A DNA stretch of 64,000 bases from Eucalyptus grandis (lineage: Eukaryota > Streptophyta > Magnoliopsida > Myrtales > Myrtaceae). The translations under genes and the position numbers were made by a program. Location: NCBI RefSeq assembly GCF_016545825.1, contig NC_052613.1, positions 9,858,001-9,922,000 on the forward strand. Direction: 5' to 3'. Below are positions 33,833 through 44,194 of the stretch, in pieces. The first letter of the stretch is position 1. Each line of letters opens with the position of its first letter. Under the pieces are notes generated by a model that saw only the letters and a program-made list of their open reading frames with translations, ran no database searches and had not been told where the DNA came from.

Positions 33833-35717
33833 AGTAACATCTATAATGTCCAGAGAAGTAAACTAAGTAGACATAGTTTACATCGTTGGCTCATCATTTT
33901 CACACACTTTAGGCGGATTAACATCAATTCCACATCCCTAGCCATCAATAAATGCCCTCGAGAATCTTGAAATTCCATGTCTATTATAGTAAAAGGGTGG
34001 TGAATAGGAATTGTCCAACATTGCCTCTTTAGCATTTTTTTTTTTAATTTCCTTATAAAATTTCCCTGAATTTTTAGGTGGTTGATAATGTCAAAAGAAA
34101 ATAAAGAAGAAGAAGAGGAAGAAGAAAGAATTATGAATTGGTTCTTAATGCTTGATTACTTTTCATTTAATCTGCAAATTCTCTATTATTAAAAAGAATA
34201 AAATGCATTTGAATAGTAAAAAGATGAGCATAAATTGGCAATCGCTAGCCATCTTATATAGCATGCTTAAGTGGATATTTCTGAATTGCTCCATCAATGA
34301 TTTCTTATGACAATTAGCTAGATTGACTAAATTTGAATTTTCATAATCAAGTTTAAGACTACATTGGCAAATTTGAGAGGTTTAGAACTGAATTAACATT
34401 CATATAATATATTTATAATTGAATTGGTAATTTTTCCATTTCTACAACTATCAAAGTATATATTGCTATCTTCCGCAAAAATTGTTCAAGTTTTTAATTA
34501 ACCCATTTACCCCCTCCCGCCTAGATCATATTGTTACTCCTAACAAATCAAAGTAAATTTAAGTTCTAATGAAAATTAGTGAAGGAATGCGATATTATAG
34601 ACTGAGGGAAGTTTTTTTTTTTTTTCGAATATTTATCAAGTGTATACCTAATTTATGATGTCATTAAAGTATATGTCATAGATTTTTATTTGACATGAAC
34701 GGACGCTTTTGCTTTTGAAGGTACATTTTGTTCCTCCCTCTTATCTATCATAGATTTTAAACCACGGTCTTTTTGTTGAAATGAAAAGAAGTACCATCCC
34801 ATTTTAGAAGGCATCAAATTCTTGATTTTTTACCAACTAGAAAGTTGATAGCCTATGGTAGCGACCTGAACCAGCAGAAAGACATATGCCAAGGGTTGGA
34901 TTCTCACTTCAATTTTTTTTTTTTTATTTTTTTGGTTAGGTAGATAGCTAGATAGAGTTGTATTTACAGAAATAGGTAGATGTCTAAGCTTTATTTGGCC
35001 CATGTCTTGAGTGTGGCAACTCTTCACACCAACCAATTGGTTGGTTGCATGGGGACATCTTATAAGCTTGCATAAAAGTTATTTAGGCTAAAGGAAAGTT
35101 CGCCTAGACTACGGTATTCAGGCAATGCATAAGAAATTAGAAATCATTTTGAAAAACCAAAAAATAGTCCTATTTTCCCTTTTGTTGCACTTGTGCTTTT
35201 CTAATTTGGCTTGAACTTAAGTGCTCATCCTTTATTTTTATTTTTATTTTTCATTTTTTCCTTGTTTTGTGTTTTTGTTTGGGCCAAAGCAAGTTGATCT
35301 CACGTTTTTTCAAGTGAAGTCCCTATCCCATCATCAACTTGATTAACCCTTTCTGTCGAGTAACCATTCCTCAAAAGAATCCACTACAAACAAATAATTG
35401 CAATTAAAAACGAGATTCAGTTCGAGCACTAAGAAGCGGATTGAATTGGACTAGTTCTAACCTCCCCAGGTCAGAGTCAAGTTAAAAAAAATAAAAGGTG
35501 TCATAATTACTCATTACTAAAATGCCCATTGTTGTTTTTTGCTCAAAACCTAGCAAAAAAAAAAAATCCGTGCCCATTGTTGATCGGAATGTTGGGGTTG
35601 ACGACAACAAAAGCTTTAAGGACATGTGGCCTTTTCTTCTTATAGATAGTATCTAAAGAAATCATCTAGACCTACATGACAGATCGAGGGTAACGAGAGG
35701 TCACCGAAGAAAATAAG
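33833..35717. other. Intergenic region with a partial miniature-element copy
   Basis: Contains a partial relative of the element at 33121-33832 (about 34210-34440: gattgactaaatttgaattt, ataattgaattggtaatttt) and homopolymer runs. No gene recognised. Confidence 0.45.
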
Positions 35718-36110
35718 AAAAATTATATTAATGGTCCATAAATTTTAACTCAATATACAATATGATTCTTAAAATTTTAATTTATTCAAAATAGTTCTTG
35801 AATTTAGTTCAATGATGCAGTATCATCCCTAAATTTGTTATTTATTCAATGTGATCTCCAACCTTTTGGTACATATTCAATTTAATTCATGAACTAGATA
35901 ATCTAGGGACTAGATTAAATCTAGGGATATAATATTCTATGAACTAGATTGAATATTTACTAAAAGTTTATGATTTACATTGATAAATTAAAAGTTCATG
36001 GACAACATTGTACATTAAGTTAAAATTCACAAATCACGTTAAACAGAGTAAAAGTCCATAGATCATATTACAAATTAAGATAAAGTTCAAAGATCATTTG
36101 TGTGATTTCC
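35718..36110. mobile_element. Miniature inverted-repeat element, about 0.39 kb
   Basis: Nearly palindromic: aatggtccataaattttaac and aatatacaatatgattc on the left pair with aaagttcaaagatcattt and catattacaaattaag on the right. Inner blocks such as gttcatggacaac also have inverse partners. No coding capacity. Confidence 0.7.
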
Positions 36111-36781
36111 CAAGAAAATATTAAATTGCCAAAGCTAAACACAGAGGCTCAAAGCACACCAATCCAAGAGGAATCCAACCCTAGTGGATTATGGAATCAT
36201 GTTTATATTTCACTTTTCTTTTGGTCGTCTTAGGTAGTGCTAGTCGCACTTATTTTATACTCAGACGCCAAAGTGAGGATTTGCTAGCTGCTACTAATCA
36301 CACTACCGATTTCTCTCCCCTAGAACAGGAAAGGAACGGGAGTGTGTGCATAGCCAAATTCTAGAAATTGTAGATGTACATGAACACATCCTCACACACA
36401 CCTGCAAAGAGACTAAATAAATGGAAGTGCCTCACTGACTTGACTCCACTATCCTTCATGTCCACTGTGTGATGGTCTTTTTCTGCCAACTCTCAAGCCA
36501 GCAACATGCAGAAAGCTTAATCTTGGTGTCGTTTTACTTTAGGAACGATTATGCATACAAAAAAAAACCCTCATGATGAAAGGATATTTTGCAAAGTAAA
36601 TAGCAATTAAAGCTTCATTAGTTCAAAGTTTTGTCCCTTCCATCGAAATCCTGGGTCGGTCGGTAAAGCCCTTGTCCTTGTAGAGGGAGAGAGGACCTAG
36701 ATCTATATGAGTGGGTGACCTCACTAGAAATGATGCTTACACACACCTGCTTACACACACCCCCACCAAGAAGCGCCAACT
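36111..36781. other. Upstream region of the small membrane protein gene
   Basis: No gene or clear repeat. It includes CACACA-rich patches near 36390 and 36740. Confidence 0.4.
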
Positions 36782-36787
36782 TATATA
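36782..36787 (+). promoter_or_regulatory. TATA box of the small membrane protein gene
   Basis: tatata about 107 bases before the ATG at 36894. A CT-rich leader (ctcgctctccctctctccc) follows, as is common in plant 5' UTRs. Confidence 0.5.
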
Positions 36788-36893
36788 GCCATTAGGGCAT
36801 TGGGCATGAATGCTCAACGACACAAAGCAACCCCAGAAGAAACACAATATCTCGCTCTCCCTCTCTCCCTCATAGACCCACAAGAACAGTGAT

Positions 36894-37142
36894 ATGATGT
36901 GGAGGAAGTGGAAGGAGCAGAACGATGGGATGATCGGTGGTGTTGGAGTTAGTGAATGCCTGTTACTGTTGTGGGCAGCCTTGCTTGCTCTCTCTCTAAT
37001 ATCGGCCATTCTCTTGTCTTGTGCAGAGGGTGCGTCTCCCTCCTCCAAGACCAGAGCAGCTTCGGCTGACGACTCTGGCTTCTATGGTGCTGGATGTGCC
37101 GCTGGTTGCGGTGCTGCCTGTGGCGGCGCTTGTGGTGCTTGA
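36894..37142 (+). CDS. Small membrane protein with C-terminal Cys-x3 repeat
   Basis: Single-exon frame of 82 residues. A hydrophilic N-terminus with two tryptophans is followed by a hydrophobic segment at about residues 23-43 (CLLLLWAALLALSLISAILL). That segment may be a membrane anchor, or a signal peptide with a long N-region. A polar Ser/Ala linker leads to a tail of Gly, Ala and Cys with cysteines at 68, 72, 76 and 80, exactly every fourth residue. It ends GACGA and TGA. A TATA box and CT-rich leader lie at the expected distance upstream, which supports it being a gene. I do not recognise a named family. The evenly spaced cysteines suggest S-acylation, metal binding or disulphide linkage, but none of these is shown by the sequence. 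A second Met immediately after the first leaves the start ambiguous by one residue. Confidence 0.6.
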   Translation: MMWRKWKEQNDGMIGGVGVSECLLLLWAALLALSLISAILLSCAEGASPSSKTRAASADDSGFYGAGCAAGCGAACGGACGA

Positions 37143-38584
37143 TGTTGCTGTAGGTGGTTTCTACTTCTCACTGACTTCTCATGAATCTGAGATGTGGCAA
37201 GAACCTACACCATTCTATTTTCACATCAGAGAAAATCCAAGAGTTAAACTAGATCCACTTTATCAATTGTAATATTGATGAGCTGCTATTTGAAATATGG
37301 CTACCGTGGCCAGAGAAAGAGGCAGCTTTGCATATGATTAAGTTTAACTAGTTGCGTCAATTTTTCTTCATGATTTTCTTCTCGTCTACTTTTTGCACCT
37401 CTAAGCTTGCTGAAGTTTTCCAAGAAAGCTCCTGTAAGGGTATTCAGATGTTATTGTCCAACCAGCGTGTTTGTGGCTATAATTTCCTTTTGTTGAGCCA
37501 AAATCTGCATGTTTGACTATAAAGAATCTACTAGTGTGGTTGGCATGCTATTAATTCGACATTATGTCAAAATTATAGCACAAAATCAAATTCAAACACA
37601 CGATGTGCAACCCTAAAAATATTCTCATTAGTATTAATGTTTTCTTCCGAGTCATGAGATTAATCAAGTATTTCATGGACTGCGATTTTTAAACTCAAAT
37701 CGATTAAATAATATGATAGTGATGCAGATGATACCGACGATATCTCACCATTAGATGGTAGACTCTTACTTGAAGAGAATGGGCCATGAGAACCTCCTTA
37801 AAGGACTCCCCACATCCATTTTTGGCAAAGAAAACGCCGAGAATGATTTCATAATCCAACGGATACATGTTGTGTGCTAAAGAAGCAATGAATAACTTTT
37901 TGATGGCGAAAAACCACGGTAGTTATTACAAGAGTGAGTCTACGGAGAATACCATGTCTATGTAGATCAGTACCATCATAACCACTAATCACGTGAGATT
38001 AATTGCCTAGCATGCACCATAATATTCGTAGACTGAGACTCTGCAGTACTTTTCCCAAAAATCATATAGGTGGCAGGTGTTGCTCAGTAAGTGGCCTTGA
38101 TTATGCATAAAACAAAGCAACATAACACTTTCATTACTTAGGTTTAATTGCTCCCCTGTGCTGTTACTGATGAACCGGGGACTAAAAGGAAACCAAGAAC
38201 AGTCCACCCAAAGCAATATCAAGACATCAGCAGATTCTTCAAAATCCATGACAGTAGAACAAAGACCCATGATCCAGCAAGAAGGATTCCGAGTTAAAAA
38301 AAAAGTGAATCAGACAGACTACAAATTTCTCCGGAAAAGATGATTAGAAACAAGACCAGTGCACCGACCAGAATGTTTTTTCCTATCTCACATAACAAGA
38401 GATGGTTGATCATTAGTCCATAGACTCCCGAGCGAACTAAGGAACTATAGCCTTGTGTGTGTAGCAAAGAAGAATAATACTGGGTAACAGACATGATCTA
38501 AATGCAAGAAATGTCATCCTACTCCAAAACAAACTTATTCCAAATTGATCATTATCAAGACAGTCTACACAACTGATTCTGTCC
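37143..38584. other. Intergenic region, no gene recognised
   Basis: The first part is probably the 3' UTR of the small membrane protein gene. Some short open frames, including one at 38007-38270 on the minus strand, lack protein-like features and may belong to the 3' UTR of the next gene. Confidence 0.4.
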
Positions 38585-38896
38585 TTACAAACTTGCAAAG
38601 CAATCAGACCGTCTCCACAATTTAAATTGCTTGCTATCAGAATCAGTATCTGAGAATGTAGAATAAGCTGCATAAACTTTCTTCTTTGCCCCGCAACACA
38701 TCTGCTGCCTCACTTTCTTCAAAGCATACAGGCCAACCCTGCAAGGTGCCCTGATAGTGCGCAACAAAATGGTGAGTGGGCATGTAATGTACAACAAGCA
38801 ACAGGAACACATGCATTCTGTAGCATTGTAGCAGCATCCGAAAGTCTTCTCCTTTGAAGTTAAATCAGAGCAGGAGGCAGGCGGCTTCCTTGCCAT
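38585..38896 (-). CDS. Small cysteine-rich protein, unrecognised
   Basis: Single-exon frame of 103 residues on the minus strand. It starts MARKPPASCSDL and has a dense cysteine region (GCCYNATECMCSCCLL). A hydrophobic segment ITCPLTILLRTI follows, then a basic part with CC (KKVRQQMCCGAKKK), and the acidic motif FSDTDSDSK before the end. It looks like a cytosolic-face membrane-associated protein in which the clustered cysteines could be S-acylated; this is inference. A TATA-like sequence (tataaa on the minus strand, near 39059-39064) lies about 165 bases upstream. I do not recognise a family with a known function. The composition and promoter context favour a real gene over chance. Confidence 0.55.
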   Translation of the reverse strand: MARKPPASCSDLTSKEKTFGCCYNATECMCSCCLLYITCPLTILLRTIRAPCRVGLYALKKVRQQMCCGAKKKVYAAYSTFSDTDSDSKQFKLWRRSDCFASL

Positions 38897-39866
38897 TTCC
38901 GCTATGAGGAATTGGATTTAATTACATGCTATTGACCTCGAAACCAGATACCACTATATCAAGAGAGTATGGACATTGCCTAAGGAATTTTCTTATCAGA
39001 GAACGTACGTAAGCTCTTTCTTTTAGAAGGAGAACCTGATTCTTCCTTCTCTGCCACTTTTTATACTTTTTGCTAGTTTACACCTTATCAAACACCGTCC
39101 AAATTATTCAATTCCTGTCACTTTTTCTGAACCCCTTTTGGCCCTTCTTTGTCAACTTAGTACCAGAGAAAGTAACTTCCACACACCCTTCAGATGCTGT
39201 ATTCTTAAACCTAGAGGCAGTGCAATGATTCCCCTAATATGCTATATATTCCTTCAGTCAGTACGAAAACTACTCTAGTGAATAGCAAGACAAGAGAAGG
39301 TAGTTCATTTTGTCAGCTCAGGACATCTTAATTCTTTCAACACAAGCAAATAAAATGTGTAAAAAATAAATGAAAGAAGCATGCACAGAACCTTAGCTTC
39401 AGTGAGCATCCGACTGCATCGTCAACTGAATCTATGGATAGAGAAAAGGCCGTAGATGTAATTCATTAGTTAATGAGGTTTTGCTTCATTCTGACTGTTT
39501 CACTGTAGCAAAAATCACATCAGAATGGACTTGTCGGTCTCTACCTATTTCATTTTTACGAAAATCAGAATAGACCCTTTGCAATCTTGTACCAGTTCAA
39601 CCATGTAAAAGCTCAGAAGGTAAGAAAATGGAATAATTTAAAATAAATTCCACTTGAAGCAAATATCTTTATCATTCACAAATTTACATCTGATGCTCGA
39701 AACAGGAAAGATTCCCACACAAGTAAATTACATTACTCCAAACAAAACAACAAATTGTCCACACCAGAAGCGCAGGATAACAGATCTAGAGTCCTATCTA
39801 TATATCAACCTTATCTATTCCTAATCGACAGTCATATGACCTTGTAACGAACAGATTACCAATCTC
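38897..39866. other. Intergenic region between two minus-strand genes
   Basis: Contains the promoter of the Cys-rich gene and the 3' UTR of the mitochondrial-type gene. No other feature recognised. Confidence 0.4.
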
Positions 39867-40633
39867 TCAATCACTGTCTTCACCGCCTTCAAGATCTTCA
39901 CGTCTAACGTTAGAAGGAAGTTGATCAAGTAAGCTCTCGTCATTTTTTCCGGCCAATTTCCGCTTCAAAATTTCCTCAAGAATTGATGGAATCGCTTCCA
40001 TGTTGCCATCATCGTAAAATTTCAAGATCCTCGTCTTCAGTTCTGGAAGGAAGTGAGAATTCACTTTGAACGTAAGTCAAAATCTACATCACAAAGCAAT
40101 CACCTATTTGTCCCCCCCAAAAAAAAAAAAAATCACCTAAATTTCACGACCATCCAAACAAAACAAAGCACATACAATTCAAGTCCTTTTCTTATGTCAA
40201 AATGTAACACCAGCTGATCACCCAACCGATATATCAATTTGGAAGGACAAAGCAAGCCCCAGAAAAGTACACGGAAAACTGAAAAAGAAACGTGAAACAA
40301 AACGGTGATTGACAATCATATCTCGTGGCAATTGCCACTGTATCAAGCTCAAAAGCACTGAAAAGACCACATTTTCACTTGCACGATCGCCAAGAGAGCA
40401 ATTTCAATCAAGAAAGAGCAAGAGATGAAAAATAACCGCACGTCTCTCCATCCCTAACCTTCTCTGCCGACATCATCGGCATCATGGGAAGCATCGAGCT
40501 CCTGATCTTGGGTCTTGTTCTGCTCGTCGTGGGAATAAAATCTGACCCTATTGATAACTGAGGATGGAAAGGAAATGATGGGTCGATTCCATTGGCAACG
40601 GAGAGAGAAGCTCCTGAGCAGATTCCGGCTCAT
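39867..40633 (-). CDS. Small protein with mitochondrial presequence, function unknown
   Basis: Two exons on the minus strand, 40633-40459 and 40042-39867, joined by a GT-AG intron in phase 1. The product is 116 residues. The N-terminus MSRNLLRSFSLRCQW through NRVRFYSHD is Arg/Ser-rich, without acidic residues until a VRFYS motif near residue 34. That is a classic mitochondrial presequence with an R-x-Y/S type cleavage site. The mature part is short and charged: EELKTRILKFYDDGNMEAIP, then SILEEILKRKLAGK, then an acidic tail ending GGEDSD. The helical SILEEILKRKLAGK block looks conserved and I have seen similar blocks in plant mitochondrial proteins, but I cannot name the family with certainty. 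The promoter has the element combination common for nuclear genes of mitochondrial and ribosomal proteins (see separate entries). Confidence 0.75.
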
Positions 40634-40694
40634 GGCTTCTCTCCAGTTCAGGGTTCAAGGCAAGATCAAGAATCAAGATTCCAGGGTTTAAGGC

Positions 40695-40702
40695 TAGGGT
40701 TT
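40695..40702 (-). promoter_or_regulatory. Telo-box (AAACCCTA) with adjoining TATA box
   Basis: AAACCCTA on the minus strand. TATAAA overlaps it at 40700-40705, about 67-72 bases before the ATG. A second partial copy (AAACCCT) lies at 40683-40689. Telo-boxes near the transcript start are typical of plant genes for translation and organelle biogenesis. Confidence 0.55.
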
Positions 40703-40746
40703 ATAACTGCAAGGAATTACCAATTAGTTCGTTGATGATTGCATCG

Positions 40747-40865
40747 TGGGCTTTTTGGCCCAAGTTTGGATTTTTGGGCTTTTTTCTCAAATTTTGGGGA
40801 AGGTTTTATCTCGGCCCAATTTCTGGTTCTGAGCCTATCATTTGGGCCAAAATTGTCACTGGGCC
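40747..40865 (-). promoter_or_regulatory. Cluster of six site II (TGGGCY) motifs
   Basis: TGGGCC or TGGGCT occurs at 40747-40752, 40775-40780, 40843-40848 and 40860-40865 on the plus strand, and at 40757-40762 and 40813-40818 on the minus strand. Such clusters together with a telo-box are known binding sites of TCP-class factors in promoters of nuclear genes for mitochondrial and ribosomal proteins. Confidence 0.6.
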
Positions 40866-41024
40866 TGTTTCGGCTCTTTTTCTTCTCATGTTAGTGCTTT
40901 TGATTTGTTTGAGATTATGAAAAGCGACGCGGCATGCTTTAACAAAGTAGGTCAAAGAGAGGCCGCATATATATAAAAAACATTTAAGCCTCATTGATAG
41001 GTGATACGCAATAATTTGAGAAAT

Positions 41025-42318
41025 TAAGAATGCGTTTGATAATCATTTTGTTCACAGGAACAATTTCTGATAAGAAATTATTCTATTTTATTATATTCCT
41101 AAGAACAATTTATAAGCAAAAGAATGCGTTTGATAACTGCATAAATTTCTTGATTCTAGAATAAAAATAAAACAAAAATACGTTTGGTAACTGCATAAAA
41201 TTTCTATTCCAATTCTTTTTTAATTACCTTTTAGATGAGTGTAAATTTGATATTGAACTTTCATGGACCACTCATCAATATAATTGTCTTTATGTGTGAA
41301 GAAATCATATTATATTTTCAATTTCAAAAGAATTCGAATTTAGAATTCTATTCTATTCTAAAATTCTATCAAATCATAGAAATTATAATGATTAATTATA
41401 TTTATACTAAATAATAAAAATATTAACTAATCATTTTTTTATTAAATAGTAAATAATAAACTATAGTATAAACTATACTAATATACCTAAAATATGTAAT
41501 AAATATAAATACTAAATAATAAATTAAAGTACAAAATTAAATATGTATTTTTATATATAGCAAATATATATTTTAGAATAGAAAGAAATCAAATCATTTT
41601 TTTTTAATTTTAGATAATTTTATTATTTTTTTACTTTTTACTTTTTTTCCTTTCTTTCTCCCCTTCTTCTTCTTCAAGGTGGCCGGCGACCTCACCGGAG
41701 CCTCATCGAGGGTGAGGTCGCCGACCCTCGGTGAGACCATGCCTCGTCGACCAAGCCTCCCGAAATACTGGGTGAGGCTCGGCCGAGCCTTGGATCGGCG
41801 AGCGGCCTTACCCAAATCGCAAGATCGAGCTCGCCACCATTAGTGAGGCTCAACCTTGCGGTGCCCTAGCGAGGTTGAGCCTCCTAGCCATGGTGAGGCC
41901 AAGCCTTGTCGGTGGTTGGGGAGGCCTCGCAAGCTCGCCGGACTTTACCCTAGCTTAGCGAGCCTTCGACAAGCACGCCAAACCTAGGTTGCAAAGAACT
42001 AGCGGAATGGGCGCCGGCAATGGACGGGCGGCAAAGATCGTAGATGGCAGCAGTTGAAGAAGAAGAAAGAGGGAAGAAGAACAAGAAAAAAGAAAAGAAA
42101 ATAGAGAAAATAATTGTTTGATTCTAGAATTGTACTCAAGAACAAAAAAATCAACTTTTTTTTACTTCTCGATTATGTTCCAAATCTATTTCCAGGAACA
42201 AAAAGATATAAATTTATTTCCAGGAACACAAATTTTACCAAGCACATTTTTATTCCAAATCTACTTTTAGAAACAAAAGAACATAAACAAACACTATTTT
42301 GCAAGTTGCCAAACAACC
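41025..42318. mobile_element. GC-cored miniature element, copy C (largest)
   Basis: Begins aatgcgtttgataatcattttg and ends gcaagttgccaaacaacccc. A repeated inner start (gcgtttgataactgcataaa near 41125 and again near 41180) suggests a nested or duplicated end. The GC-rich core at 41680-42040 is built of gaggtcgccgaccctcg and tgaggctcggccgagcc blocks. A purine tract and the closing acaaaaagatataaa part follow. The AT-rich left part is longer than in the other copies. Confidence 0.7.
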
Positions 42319-44160
42319 CCTAAATGGCCAAAAAGAGTGTTCCATTTGTCTTTCTGTCTTCTCTTTTGTGTGTTTCTCTTTTCCGGCTAAAGAGGAGCCT
42401 TTTGAGATTCACAATCGCGGGCTTCTCCTCCTATGTAGGCCCATTAATATATTGATCTCCGTCAACATTCTCGCCCTAGCATCACACACTTTTTTTTAGC
42501 TAAAGGGCATGGCGTAGTGTATTAAGTGACCTAATCACAATGGCTGGATGTCGATCTTACATAAAATACACACTACTCAGTCATTAAAGATAAGTAAAAC
42601 ATACGTAGATATTACCTGATGCCTAACTTGATTCATGGAGATAAACAAATATATCATTGTGCAGCCATCTTTATCTAGACTAAGCAACCATGAAGTGTCA
42701 TGAGGTATAAAGAAACACCAAGATTGGCCATCTTTTGCTTAAAAAATAAGCGGGTGATACACACAATTCATATATATAGTGAGTAGACTTGCCCATCGCA
42801 TGTCAGCAGTTAGATAAATTTAGTAATGCTAGGTCAAACTTGCAAGTGGAAAACTACAGGTGAGCAAGGTTATTGGGTATTCTAGGGTTTAAAGGACAAC
42901 AATACATCAGTGTCCATCAATAATTGAAGTGTATATTCTTGCTTGTTGGTTGAGCTCACCTACCAAACTTCTATTAGCTAGTGGAGACTTCTTGATCACT
43001 TGAGCCGCACTTGAGTTCATTAAAGAAATGGGGTAGCTCTTCTTTTCCCTTTCCTTTTTTTTTTTTCCTCCAATTTTATGTATATACATACATATACATA
43101 TAAAGTGTAAAAATTAGCAAAATCTAGGGTGCCAAAAGGGTTTTCTTTAAAGGCGCATGGACAATTGAGGAAAGGAAAAGTGAAGGAATGAGAGCAGTGG
43201 GGAAATCTTGATGAGCATGCACAAGCTGTTGTCAAGCGAGTGAAAGCTCAATCATGTCGAAAGATGCAACAGTTACATGATTTTGTCCATATGGACAAAA
43301 CCAAGCTTTTTTGGGGCAGTGCAGGCCGTGTCCTAAACATAATCATGGATTGCTAAGTATCTTCTTTGTACATTTTAAAATGGATGGGTGATTAGACACC
43401 ACAAACAACGAGGAGCCATGGAGGACCCGCGAATGCATTTCACCGCCCTTTTTAATCGCTTGATGCTTAGTGCATTTTTTTTTTGACAAATATATATTAT
43501 AATTTGTGAAATTTCATGTAAACTTATCTATCTCGTTTTTTAAAACCTTTATTATCCTTATCTTGCGATTAAAGTTTCTGCACACCCGATGTCATAAGAA
43601 GGTGACTTAAGGGTGCCTCATCTGCAAGTATTATTAAGCAGTGTCCTTATCTCCTATCATCTATCAAATTTCACAATTATGAACTACGAAGGTCAAACAA
43701 CATGCTTACCGAAAATTTTGGAGGAAAAAAAAGTGCTTTACATCATTTTGGAAGATATTTGTCAAAAATAATTATTTTTATCGTTTAGGATAATTAAACA
43801 ACTGAATATATTTTTATCATCAATAACAATCTACACATAAAATTTTTCGTTAAGGATGAAAATATTCTGTGTTAATTTACTTTATAAGCAATATAAGTGA
43901 CTATTTTGAGAAAATGTTTTATAAACATTAATTTTCCTGACACCGTGAGCAACAACTACCGACAAATGTATTCAGTGTGTTTTTTGCTTCAAGTTACCCT
44001 AAAGTCTGTGACATTATTGCCACGTTAGGTACAATTGTAAAAGTTCTCTTACTTTTTAAAAATAATAATCAATCGTATTTGTTTATTATAACATAAGATG
44101 AAACAAAGGTCCACCAAATAAAAAGGCTCTAAAGACAACATTTCTAGTGGACGAAGGCAC

Positions 44161-44194
<34 letters not shown>

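Noticed and set aside
44163..44191. GA run considered as a CRISPR-like or functional array
   Set aside because: A simple dinucleotide microsatellite without spacers. No CRISPR array exists in this plant sequence.
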